From assembly GCA_024516155.1 (NCBI GenBank), contig JAJJXM010000005.1, positions 62,001 to 126,000 on the forward strand: DNA of 64,000 bases, written 5' to 3'. Shown in pieces: positions 47,789 to 58,400 of the stretch. The position numbers and the translations under genes are program-made. Origin of the DNA: Pyronema omphalodes. Taxonomy: Eukaryota; Ascomycota; Pezizomycetes; Pezizales; Pyronemataceae. The notes below the pieces were generated by a model. The model had not been told where the DNA came from, made no database searches, and saw nothing but the letters and a program-made list of their open reading frames with translations. How positions within the stretch are numbered: the stretch's first letter is position 1; each line of letters begins with the position of its first letter.

Positions 47789-50229
47789 CTATTTACCAAA
47801 CTGCGTATCCACAACCTTTCTATCCCTATCATCGCCCACGACTTCGAGGGGTGCATTGTCAATGTCCATATCCATCATATCGTCGCTTGTAAAAACGTTT
47901 CCTGAAAGACCCTGAGATCCAGGTCTGTTAAAGCCTTGAACGACTTTACCTTTGATGACCATAGGAAGCTGGGCCCCACCCTCGGTGACATGCTTCAAAA
48001 ACCCACCCTTTTCGGCCTGCCAAGCCATCCACTCATCAATCCAGCATCTGACAACCCACCAGGAACCAAAAGAAATAGCCCCATTAGTGGTCAGGTCTCT
48101 TAAAGCAGCGGACGAAACAGCTCCTAGGCAAATATTGAAGTACCTAGGAGTTATGCCGTCAAACCGTTCAGGAAGTCGGTTCAGAAAGTCGGTCCAGCGG
48201 TCTAGCACACTTTCGGTGCTTGGTCCTGCTGGGATTTCGACGGGGGTTGGTTCGCCGACACCACTGGCAAGATTATTGATGATGTGACCAGTGGTAGTTC
48301 CGTTGGTGAGTTTTGCAGGAACATGCCGAAGAAGGGCGGGGATTTCCTGAGAGAGGATGTTCTTGATTTGAGGTGCGTGACAGGGAACTTCGCGGTTGAT
48401 AATCATGTCGGGTTGAACGAATGATTCCCAGTCTTTGACCATTTGATCGCGGTCTGGTGGGCTGCCGAGAAATCTAGCCGCGGCATGGGCAGCATCATTG
48501 ACCCGTAATAAACGATCAATGAGGCTGACGAAGATTTCCGCAGGTGCAACTTTGGATTGGATAATGTAGTCTGGGAAGGAACGGAAGTTATTTACTATGA
48601 GAGTAGGGATCTCTCGAGAGAGTTGACGTAATGCTTCAATAACGGGAGGAGGGACGGCCTGTGCGGCAAGTGGTGAAAGAAGGCGAATCATTTCCTATGT
48701 TTGATCACAAATAAGTAAAATGCATAAATAGTAATGGATAGGGTTTATTACTTGATACATAGACCAGTCGGCTTCCCGAATCCAAGGTGCCAATGTTGGT
48801 GTAGCCAACAATTTCTGGACCGGTACAGTCAAACCGCCATGAAACGAAATAAATAACTGATGAAATTGCTTGAGTCGCATAAATCGAACGCATTCAATTA
48901 AAGATGTGCAATGTGAACGGTAGACGGCCATCAGAGTAGCAGAAACGTCGAAATCTGTACCTGACGGAAGATATGGCGTGATGTCAGGAATTCGGAATAC
49001 ATCATGCGGCGCATTAACAGTACTAGGGTCGTCATCGGTTGAAAAGCACAAGTCGTGGAGCATAAAATTTGACAACGGTGTTTCATAAGGTTTGGATGGT
49101 GTTTTATTCGAGAGTCCAAAGATTCCAACAGGAGTAGTGCGACTATTGGTACTAGTACTGCAGACAAATATCAGTCAGTTACCAAATTATAGGGGAACGA
49201 GGGATAAAGACTTGCACATGATCATCCCCAGCCGCATGCGCGGGTGGTTCCGATCCTGAAGCGGAACCGAGATTCGCATTTGGGGATGCGTGTTCGCCAG
49301 CCAGGCGGATACCACAGTAATGGTACTTTGATTGTCCCCGGACACCGAGACGACGGGTCTTGATTTCGGGATACAAAAGCCGGACGAGCTTTCCAAAAGA
49401 TGCTGGGTTCAGCGGCTTGATTTTCTCATTTGCACAAACAGTGACATAACGAGCATATACACGGTTACGAGGGACAGCAACGCTGGTGTCGGCGACACGC
49501 TCACAGTTGTGCATTAACCTTTCCAGTCAGCTTGGCTCAGGGAAAAACGATGAAGAATACATACCATCCAAGTCCATAAACTTGTCTAGTCTTTTCGGCT
49601 GATGGAGAGTTCTCATCGTTGCGAACTCTGCGGGCAAGCTCACTGAGCTCTACGTTGGCGTTCTCCGCAGCTAATCTTCTAAGCTCGGCATCGCTGTCTT
49701 CGGTAACAGAGCCTCTCTTAGAGTTCCTACTGGACGCTCCGGCGGAGTCGTCCTCGATGACAGCGTCTGGGTCTGCCGTGTCTTCCCTGACAGCTCCCGG
49801 AGCATCCGGCATAGTCATCTCTCCAGTGGGCGAAGAGCTGACAGGATCATCAGCGGGCTGTGGTGCTTCCGAAGATGGTGCTGCTGCATCTCCTCCCAAG
49901 GCCGGATCAATGGGGAATGCATTGGCGGCAGTGGTCTGCTCAAGTAACGAGCTATCAATCGGCACATCGGACAACTGCCTTTGGGACAGAGCTAAAAGCG
50001 ATGGGTCTGTGGTGGGATGACTCTCCGGCGAATACTGAATCGCGGATACTGGCACAGCAATGGGTGCCGTGGGGCTAGAGATGATAGAGCGCGAACGTGA
50101 CCGTTGCTTCTGCTCAACCTTCGTTGCTATGCGGAGAGCAGTTTGGTAAGCTTGTGTTGCAACGGCGACATCAACAGGGGTCGAACTATTGTTACCTGAG
50201 GGCGTTACAGCTGGAGATGCGTCTCCCAT
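47789..50229 (-). CDS. RFX-family transcription factor (Crt1/RfxA-like)
   Basis: Winged-helix DNA-binding regulator; fungal relatives control DNA-damage response, cell division or development. Minus-strand exons 50229-49565, 49518-49216, 49157-48752 and 48694-47789; 759 aa. Residues 1-200 are a Ser/Pro/Asp-rich low-complexity N-terminus. The RFX DNA-binding domain begins at W222 (WLMHNCERV, VPRNRVYARY, PASFGKLVRLLYPEIKTRRLG, RGQSKYHYCGIRL). The long C-terminal part is helical with conserved ECVRFMRLKQFHQLF and CIDEWMAW-like segments, as in fungal RFX proteins. Intron 2 is only in frame if spliced as GC-AG (donor GCAAGT at 49215). The first intron is very short (46 nt). The gene is divergent from YOP1. 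Confidence 0.9.
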
Positions 50230-51968
50230 CGTGAACGTTGCGGTGGACGAACGTTGATGGATGCGGAAGTATGAGGGGAAGATTGAGGCGGGGTGACTGA
50301 TTGGGGTTACGGCGTACTGTACGGTATGTACGGTGTGTGCAGTATGAGTTATTCCCCAGGCCTAATCTTTCTTTATTATCTGATAGTATACGTAGTATAC
50401 GAAAAGGTCGGTGCGGCGTATGGCGTCGAGGAATTCGGACGTGAAGCGATTGTCTAGGAGTGAATTGATGTATCTAGCAGTGTGTTAGTGGCCGGAGATG
50501 GGCCGTTCGAGTAAGCCGCAGCGGGCGTTTGGAGGGCAAGTAACAAGGACAAATAAACGAGTGATGTGGGCTTCTTGAAGCGTAAATAATGCACATTTGG
50601 AAGTAATAGGCTGACAGGAGAGGAAGCAGAACAACACACACACACACAAGACACAAAGCCCGAAGTAGAAGAGCTCAGAGTTGTGAGTACAACAATCTGA
50701 ACAAACCATCACGAGCTCTATCGTTCTTGGTGACTAAAGGTGTATGTGCTTGCTGCTCGATAGTGCCTGTTGCTGCTGCAACACCCAAGCTTGAGAAGTA
50801 ACAAGCAGACAAGAAATAACAGCGATTGAAAACCAAACTTAGCATCAATCCAGAGGCAATAACGCACCTACAAGTTTGGCTGTGATATATCGTACTCCCC
50901 AGCTGCTCGGAGCCTCGTTGTGGAGTAAGCAGATGACGGTAGATTTTACCTAGTGTGCAGTTTTGAGGTCTGTCGGAGCGTGTTGGCGTGTTTTTTTCTG
51001 GTGTGGAAGGGAGAGATGGTTGCGGAGACAACGGGAAACGCTAGGGAGGGTGGATGATTGATACCAGCCACAGCAGCCACGCCAGCCACAGTAAAGCTGA
51101 CCAATGAGAGATAAGCACCACCAGACCGCACAGAGTACCAAAGTGACTTGTATATCACGTGATGGGCTACTTTCCAGCAGAAGGCTCTCATGGATGACAC
51201 GGTATTAGATAACGAGTAGCCCCCCATCTTATCAGATTGTTATGCATTGTTAGATACATTCACCTCTGGTTTCAGCCCTTCTCGAGTCGCCGCCGCCGCG
51301 TGGCTCATCTCAGCCCGACTGCCAAAATTCACTGTGGCCAGGTATGTCAATAGCTTGCACTTTCTCATCTGGTCGTGGCGTGCTGTGCGGTTTGCTGATC
51401 CGATTCCCGATATGTACTGATAGCGTTGATAGCGGTCGGGTCGTTGGCGCTGATTCGCGGTGACGTTTTGCGTCTCAAGCATAAGGCAACGCAACCAAGC
51501 ACACTGCTTAGCAGCAACGCAAAAAGCCTGCTGCGGGAGCAACAAGAAAATCATATTCCTGCAGAGAATTGCGCTGGGGAAGATGAGCGTGAGAAATAAA
51601 ATAAATAGCCGTCATGGAACCGTGTTGGAATGAGTACCTGACATTTTGTCATTCTCATTCTCTTTTTCTGTCCGACTTCGCAAAGAAGAAGAAGAAAAAA
51701 AAAGACTCAAATTCACATTTAACCACGTCGACGCTTTCGTTATCTCCTACCTCTGCCGCAACACAAGACTTAGAACGCAAGAGAAGCAGCATAAACGCTT
51801 CCCCATCGACATAACGCAGTCTGCCAACCAGGCCATCTCCCAGCACCGCAAAATCCCTCCCACCCCTGGTGTCAAAGCAGTACTTAAGTGAACGCTGAGT
51901 CCACCACCCCATCAACCGCAACACCCGTCTAAACACATTCACGCAAATTCACATCATCAACAACCACA
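50230..51968. promoter_or_regulatory. Divergent intergenic region RFX / YOP1
   Basis: 1.7 kb between divergent starts, with no supported gene. It contains a CA microsatellite (about 50634-50649) and short ORFs without family features. The 5' leaders of both genes probably extend into it. Confidence 0.4.
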
Positions 51969-53143
51969 ATGTCTTTCCAGGACAAGGCCCAGAACCTCGT
52001 TTCTCAGCTCGACAAGGAGGTTAGTTTGTTACCATTCATCTCTGCGTCGATGGCACAATTAACGAAAAACAGCTCTCCAAATACCCCGCTCTCAACAACC
52101 TCGAGAAGCAGACCGGTATGCGTGCTCAACCATCGCTACTCTCTGTCTACACAACTAATCAAAAACATCAGGTGCCCCCAAGGTCTATGTCGTCGGAGGT
52201 GTCGCATTCATCTACTTTTTCTTGATCTTCCTCAACTTTGGAGGTCAGCTTTTGACCAACCTCGCCGGTTTCATCATTCCTGGATACTACTCTCTCCATG
52301 CCTTGTTCACCATGGCTAAGGTCGACGACACTCAATGGCTTGTGTGAGTGTTCCTACGCGGGTGGTGTGTCTAGCGTGGTCAGTGCACGCGGTTATCGTA
52401 CGTTCGGAGGCCGCAGAGGTTCTGCTTAGCGATGACGAAATCCTGCGATGCGTCCTCTCGTTAGGGAGTACTTCGCGTGTTCTCAGCATCCGATAACGCT
52501 TGCACTGGCGACATTTGACATTCTCCCGTCAACTCCCGTCTCGCTTAATTCCTCCAGATCGCTAATATGTTATTTTCTTCAATAGCTACTGGATCCTCTT
52601 CGGATTCCTTAACTTGATCGAGTCGGCATTCTCGGTTACTTACTGGTTGCCCTTTTACTACGTCTTCAAGTTTGTGCTTGTCATGTGGCTCGGACTTCCT
52701 CAGTTCAAGTATGTTTCCCTTTCTCTGTCCCTACCCCGATTGTCTATCGGCTCGTGGGTGATTATTACCTTCCCCATGTCGCAATCTCGCAATCATGATA
52801 CATGCAATCTATGAATATACAATCACATGTGATTGTAACTTCGGTTGTTTCTCGTTTGTCAGACAGAACCCTTGTATCGCAACCTCGTAAAGAGGCTGTC
52901 ACACAACTCCATGACAACGAAGTATCTGTTCTGCGAGATAGACTTTTTTTTTCCCCTTCCCCTCGGTTAAAAATAATTTTACTTTACTTAGAATATCTTG
53001 CTAACCCTCATAACAGCGGTGCCCAGGTCGTCTTCAAGTCCTTCCTTCAGCCTCTCCTCGCAAAGCAGTTCGTACAGTCCGGATCCGCCTCTGCGAACCT
53101 CCGTGCTAAGGCCGATGCTGTCGGTGGTGACAAGACTTTGTAA
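51969..53143 (+). CDS. YOP1: ER membrane-shaping protein Yop1 (TB2/DP1/HVA22, REEP family)
   Basis: Inserts hairpins into the outer leaflet of ER tubules, stabilising curvature with reticulons. Exons 51969-52019, 52073-52115, 52172-52343, 52586-52708 and 53017-53143; introns 53, 56, 242 and 308 nt; 171 aa, typical for Yop1. Seen: MSFQDKAQNLVSQLDKE, LSKYPALNNLEKQTGAPKVY, two hydrophobic hairpins (VVGGVAFIYFFLIFLNFGG; GYYSLHALFT, then QWLVYWILFGFLNLIES..FYYVFKFVLVMWLGLPQF), NGAQVVFKSFLQPLL, and a short Ala-rich cytosolic tail. Conserved YPA, P..Y(S) and YW(I/V)L(F/Y) positions are all in place. The 242- and 308-nt introns are long for this window. Confidence 0.95.
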
Positions 53144-53930
53144 ATGTTGCAAAACATTACACATTCTTTAACCTAACTACAAAAAAAAATTGAGGTGGTT
53201 GTTATTGGCTATGAAGGGGTTACCAAAGGGGGGTTATGCGGAGTTATGAAGTGGACAGCGGAAGAGGAAGAGGAAGGGAGAGACGCAGAAGGAGACAGAG
53301 GTGTATGGATGTGAACAAATGATACCAAAGGAGAAAGAGTTTTTAGCAAAGCAAGGCAAACAAGCGGGCGTTTTGTGTTTTGTGTTGATGCTGTTGTTGT
53401 TGTTGTTTTTTTCATGATGCTTTAATTCTCCCGGTTTGGACCACCTACCTACCTACCTTAAGTACCTTTTAGCTCTTTACCTCTTTGGCTCTTTGGCTCT
53501 TTAGCTCTCTTTGTTTGTTTTTTTATGTTTATTGAGACGAGTGAAAAAAATCAAATGCAAAACAGAACGGAACAGAACGGAATGGAATGGAATGGAAAAT
53601 GTTATGTTGAAGTTTTATTTTCATCTTCCTGGTTGCTCTTTTTTATAAAGGTTACTGGTGGGATGCTATTGTGATATTGTGATATCGTGAAATATCAATA
53701 CTCGTGCCAAGTGAAACATACATACATACCTACACAAGGAACGAGCACAACTGTATCACAAGAAAGGAAATAGGAAATACAAAATAGAGGCCACGGTTTT
53801 CTGTATCACCTCACCTCAACTACCAGCTCCCGGTCCACAGTCCACAGCTCCAGCTCCAGGTTCTGGGTTCTAGGTTCTAGGTTCCAGGTTCTGGGTTCCT
53901 TGCTGAATATGAATATGAGGGTTTAGAATA
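53144..53930. other. 3' flank of YOP1 with short repeats
   Basis: TTGTTG, CTTTGGCT/CTTTAGCT, GGAATGGAAC and TTCTGGGTTC(T/C)AGG repeats occur. No gene supported. Confidence 0.5.
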
Positions 53931-54060
53931 CATAGTTGCATAGTTGCATAGTTGTATAGTTGTATAGTTGTATAGTTGTATAGTTGTATAGTTGTATAGT
54001 TGTATAGTTGTATAGTTGCATAGTTGCATAGTTGCATAGTTGCATAGTTGTATAGTTGCA
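53931..54060. repeat. (C/T)ATAGTTG octamer array
   Basis: About 16 head-to-tail copies of an 8-nt unit, with CATAGTTG variants at both ends and TATAGTTG in the middle. Because 8 is not a multiple of 3 the array reads in every frame as an 8-residue repeat; those ORFs are not genes. Confidence 0.9.
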
Positions 54061-54110
54061 TACTGCATAGCTACTAGAGATGTGCTTGTATAAGTTGTAT
54101 TATCTCTTCC

Positions 54111-54258
54111 AGGGAGCGGCAGGGCGGGGAGGGGGCGGGGCGGGGCGGGGCGGTGATGGGGGTGGGGATGGGGCGGGGATGGGGCGGTGATGGGCGGGGA
54201 TGGACAGAGGAGGGGGAGGGGCAGAGGAGGGGCAGAGGAGGGGCAGAGGAGGGGATTG
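54111..54258. repeat. G-rich tract with quadruplex-forming potential
   Basis: Many GGGG blocks separated by one or two bases (GGGGCGGGG, GGGGATGGGG, GAGGGGCA repeats). Sequence is strand-asymmetric, and several G4-type motifs can be traced by eye. Confidence 0.75.
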
Positions 54259-54339
54259 ATAGTGAAAAAAAAAATTAGACCCCGTTTTATGTACGGTATG
54301 TACATGTATGTATGTATTTTCTGTGCCAATACTATCTCT

Positions 54340-54790
54340 GTGCCATGTCAATATTATGCCATCTCTATACCATCTCTATCTCTATGCTCTGCCAATACTA
54401 TCTCTATCTCTATGCTGATACTATCTCCATCTCTATCTCTATCTCCATACCAATACCATACCATGTCAACACCATCTCTATACCATCTCTATACCATCTC
54501 TATACCATCTCTATACCATCTCTATACCATCTCTATACCATCTGTATACCATGTCAATACCATGTCAATACCATCTCTACGCTCTGCCAATACCATCTCT
54601 ATCTCTATCTCTATGCTGATACTATCTCTATACCATCTCTATCTCTATGCTGATACCATACCAATACCAATACCATCTCTATGCCATGTCAACACTATAC
54701 CATCTCTACGCTCTGCCAATACCAACACTATCTCTATCTCCATACCATACCATGTCAATACCATCTCTATCTCTATACCAATACTATCCA
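54340..54790. repeat. TACCATCTCTA 11-mer satellite
   Basis: Roughly 450 bp built from an 11-nt unit, with interspersed CTATCTCTATGC and CATGTCAATACC variants. The most homogeneous block is at 54465-54545. The long plus-strand ORF over it (54187-54861) is a repeat translation. Confidence 0.85.
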
Positions 54791-54825
54791 CCTCATCTTA
54801 TCTTGCATCAGGTATCAGATATTTC

Positions 54826-55921
54826 CAGACCTCCCAACCGTATAGCCAGTTTACCGGGTAAAATCGTAAACTAGGTAAACTGAACTGATAATTCACAGTT
54901 AGTTGGTGCAGTTTTCGTGTCCCGGATGCGCAGTTGGTTCAGTTTTGAGGGTCCCATAGAACCAGGTAACTGCAGTGCACTGATTGAACTGATTGAACTG
55001 ACTCAGTAAACAATTTACTGGTTGTCAGATACAAACCAGTTTAACCACCTCGTTGACTACTGTGCAGAAGAATAAACAGCCAAACCCATGCATGGAGGAT
55101 CATAGACAGCCAAACCGGTGCAAATATTGTACCGAAACCTCGTTTGAACGCACCTCTGCTGGCCTGGATCCTCCTATATATCTCGCCTAGACTATTTTCT
55201 CTTGACCTACAAAACTCAACCATACCTTACACTGCCATTTCTCTCCAACCACCTTCAATGAGTTCCGTTACCAGCGGCCTCTCCTCTATACCACCTGGCT
55301 TCAATACCCCGCTAGAACCCCAACAAGGCTCTGAAGATACGGCAACAGGTAGCCCAATGCAACCGGACGAGTATGTTGATTACTGTGCGCTGAGACTGGA
55401 GGCAGCACTTGGGGATGGTCCTTCTGCCATTGAGTGGTGGTGTGAGCCCCGGCAGCGGGCCAGGTTCCCCAAACTTTGCAAAACGGCTGTTGAAGTACTG
55501 CTGTCTATTCCCCCAATGAGCGCCGAGCCCGAGCGGCTGTTTTTCGAATGCAAGAAAATCATTATATCGGACCTTCATTCGATGCAGGCAGACACTCTGG
55601 AAGGCATTGAGGGGCTCAAGAGCTTCAATCGTAGGCGTCAGTTGTTACTTCTGGGGACCAAATTAGGATCGAATTTTGTTATGTATGCACTGAATAATAT
55701 TTATGGCCCCTTCATAAACCAGTTCCTCTGGACAAACCAGTTCTGGCAGTTTTAAACAGTTCACCTGGTTTGCCAAGACTTGCATTCAGTTAACTGGTTT
55801 TCGCAGTTTAACCAGTTTATATTACTGACAGTAAACTGAACTGGGTCGCCGTATAGTTCTCATATTCCAACAGTCCGTTTTGGCCGTCATTTTAAACTGG
55901 TTTGTACGACTGGGAGGTCTG
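54826..55921 (+). mobile_element. hAT-type deletion derivative with inverted termini
   Basis: The left end CAGACCTCCCA at 54826 is matched by its inverse at 55911-55921; a second shared block CCAGTTTA follows on both sides, so about 27 terminal bases align with few differences. Both subterminal zones are crowded with CAGTTTA/TAAACTG and CAGTTCAGTTTAC words in both orientations, as in hAT elements. The interior codes a hAT C-terminal dimerisation region. No 8-bp target duplication is evident (GATATTTC left, ACCCCAAT right). Confidence 0.75.
55144..55755 (+). CDS. Truncated hAT transposase: C-terminal dimerisation (hATC) region
   Basis: An ORF of 203 codons; ATG 55258 (MSSVTSG, 165 aa) is the likelier start because a TATATAT box lies about 80 bp before it and the upstream residues look non-coding. 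Seen: DEYVDYCALRLE, then the hATC hallmark with IEWWCEPRQRARFPKLCKTAVEVLLSIPPMSAEPERLF followed by LEGIEGLKSFNRR. The DDE catalytic core and BED zinc finger are absent, so it cannot transpose itself. It sits inside an inverted-terminus element. It might titrate or dimerise with an intact hAT transposase elsewhere, or simply be a relic. Reading frame is uninterrupted through the hATC region. Confidence 0.7.
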   Translation: MNAPLLAWILLYISPRLFSLDLQNSTIPYTAISLQPPSMSSVTSGLSSIPPGFNTPLEPQQGSEDTATGSPMQPDEYVDYCALRLEAALGDGPSAIEWWCEPRQRARFPKLCKTAVEVLLSIPPMSAEPERLFFECKKIIISDLHSMQADTLEGIEGLKSFNRRRQLLLLGTKLGSNFVMYALNNIYGPFINQFLWTNQFWQF

Positions 55922-57283
55922 ACCCCAATACACCCTAAAAACACCCTAAAAACACCATACACCATACACAATACACAATACACAATACGCCATATCCAGG
56001 CTCCCCGGTATCCAATCTCCGTATCCAATCTACAATCTACAATCTACAATCTCCTTATACAATATCCAATAATCTCCTTCCAGCATTATCACCATCAACC
56101 ATCAACCATCACTAGAAACCAAACCCCATCAACCATCAAACCCATCAAATCCATCAACCATCAACCATCAACCATCAACCATCAACCATCAACCATCAAC
56201 CATCAACCATCAACCATCAACCATCAACCATCGAACCCATCACTATAAATCAAATACGAAATATCCCATTTTGCCCACGTTTTTCCCATATTTTCTGTAT
56301 TTATTTTCTTATTATGATTTTCTTATTATTATGATTACTACAATTCCCATAACTGGTATGTATACCGACAGATGATTCTTTATGTCTTATGCCCTCCCCT
56401 CCCCCAAACCCAGTGTAGGCTATGTAGCGTATACCCTATACACCTTATCTAAGGCAATGGTATAAGCGCCCTATATATCTCCCCCAAGTTCTGTATACAC
56501 CCTATGTATCTCCCCCAAGTTCTGTATACACCCTATGTATATATCAATCCAAGCCCTTGCGCAGCGCCGCAGGATATATCACCATCAACATCACCATATC
56601 CCAGCCATACCCACATCCCCCATATCCCGCAAATCCATACCCCCCATATCCCCCAATGCCCATATCCCATCCACATACCCCCCATATCCCCCATATCCCC
56701 CAAATCCCCCAAATCCCATCCATATCCAATTCTCTATCCTCCCGTGATGATAACATATTTCCTATAGATATATAAAGCTATAGATAAGGTTGCGGTATCC
56801 AGAGTTTCGGTGTAGGGCTGGAGTATAGGGCTGGGGCGAAGTATAGTGCTGAATTGTGGGGCTGAGATGTAGGCGTGGGTTTGAGATGTAGGCGTGGGGT
56901 TGAGATGTAGGGCTGGAGCTGGGGTGAAGTATAGGCCTAAATCGTGGGGCTGAGATGTAGAACAGGGCTGGAGTATAATATTTTGATATCCATTGGCCGT
57001 CCAATCGAGAAATTGACTGATGTACGGAGAATTCTAAGTCGTAAGCCTTTTTCTCTGTATTGGTGTCTTTGGTTCACTGCTGTGCCGGCTGTGTCTTTCG
57101 TGTGTCTGATTCTTTCTGCTTCTCTGATGTTGTCGCTGTCTCTCGTCTGTCGCTGTATTTCGTCTGTCTGCTTCTCTGCTTCTCTGCGTCTTTCGTCTCC
57201 CTGCTTCTCTCCGTTTCCATATCCCCATCCAATCCCATCCGCATCCCCATCCCCTCCCCCCCCCCTCCCCACCTCATCAATCA
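55922..57283. repeat. Repeat-rich spacer (ACAATCT, CCATCAA, CATATCCCCC, GAGATGTAGG)
   Basis: Successive arrays: AAAACACCCT and ACACAAT units (55930-55985), CAATCTA units (56015-56055), a CCATCAA heptamer array (about 56090-56232), CATATCCCCCA-like units (56610-56735), GGGCTGGAGTATA/GAGATGTAGGCGTGG units (56810-56975), and a CTCTGCTTCTCTG tract (57110-57220). No gene supported. Confidence 0.75.
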
Positions 57284-58400
57284 TCAAAAAATACTCCCCA
57301 CCTTCCCCCAACTTCCACCAGCCCCACCACCAGCTCCTCCTCCTGTATTACCACCAGCAATATCTCCCTTCTGGGTAATCAATATATCATAAGGAAACGG
57401 ATTGGAATCCGCCGTGTGGATCGGTGGGATATGAAGTTTCTCCGTGCCGGCTAGGGTTATGATTTTTAGGATTGTCGAGCGGAGTTGGTCTTCTATTTGA
57501 CGGCGGACTTTGGCGCGTTCTATGGGGGGTTAGTTGTTGTGGTCGTGATTGTAGGGGGGGGCGAGGAGGGGGACTTGGGGAGGGGGAGGGAGTTGCATGG
57601 TAGGTATGGTGATAGCTTTGAGCTCCCGCTACCCGCTATCTGCTGCCTCTAGAGGTTTCTTCCTACTGCGACCTCTTCCGACTGCGACTTCCAACCTCAC
57701 CTCCCATCCCCCCTCTCCCGCAGAAAACAAAAACAAGAAAAGATCAAAACTCACCCGCCTCCCCTCTTCCACCCTGCCCCCCCGCCTGTGGTAAAACCGT
57801 AACATTAACCCTCCACTCCTCCCAAACGACTCTTTCATCCCTAACGACCCCCGCAATACCGCCAAACCAACCCCCCACTCCTCTCTGCGTCTTCTTCACC
57901 ACTCCCCTCTCAAAAAACTGCACCACCATCTGTCCCTTCTGTAACCCCGTATTCCCGCCCCTTTCCGAAGCTCCCGTTAAGCCGCCCCATGATGAGATTG
58001 ACGGAAATGATGAAGGAAACCCTAGGCGTGGTGAGGAGGAGGAGCTGCTGCTGCTGCTGTCTAGTGATCGGAGTAAGGTGCTGATTTTGGTGTCGAGGAG
58101 TGAGAGTAGTGAGGGGTCGTCGATGCTTGGGAGGGTTAGGTCCAGGAGCTCGATTGTTAGTGCGCGGAGGGGGATGAAGAGACGGTGGAAGAAGAGGGTG
58201 GTTAGGACTCCTGTGATGGGTTAGCGAGAGGTTTGGTAAGGGGAGCTTGGTGGTGGGTAGACATCAAGGTGACACAGAGGTGTAATATCGGTACAGATGG
58301 GAAAGGTTAATGGATGGAATCATAACAAACCTTTCAGGAGCTCTGGTAATAGCGCGCGATCACTATATACTTCTAGGGAATATACCGGTGGTCTTTCCAT
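57284..58400 (-). CDS. ATG101: Autophagy-related protein 101
   Basis: HORMA-fold partner of Atg13 in the Atg1/ULK1 initiation complex; present in most fungi but missing from S. cerevisiae. Minus-strand exons 58400-58331, 58210-57755 and 57519-57284; introns 120 and 235 nt; 253 aa. Seen: MERPPVYSLEVYSDRALLPELLKGVLTTLFFHRLFIPL, the family N-terminus, LTIELLDLTLPSIDDPSL, the insert with a Ser tract, GQMVVQFFERGVVKKTQ..GWFG, VVWEEWRVNVTVLPQ, then RRQIEDQLRSTILKI, HIPPI, and NPFPYDILI, all typical Atg101 positions. The donor of the first intron (GTTTGT) is weak, but it is supported by the conserved LLKG|VLTTLFF junction. The tail is Gly-rich. Confidence 0.9.

Noticed and set aside
53931..54060. 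CRISPR-like regular repeat spacing
   Set aside because: The units are contiguous 8-mers without spacers and the genome is eukaryotic; this is a microsatellite.
54187..54861. 224-codon ORF downstream of YOP1
   Set aside because: It is the translation of the 11-mer satellite; the other frames give similar repetitive peptides.
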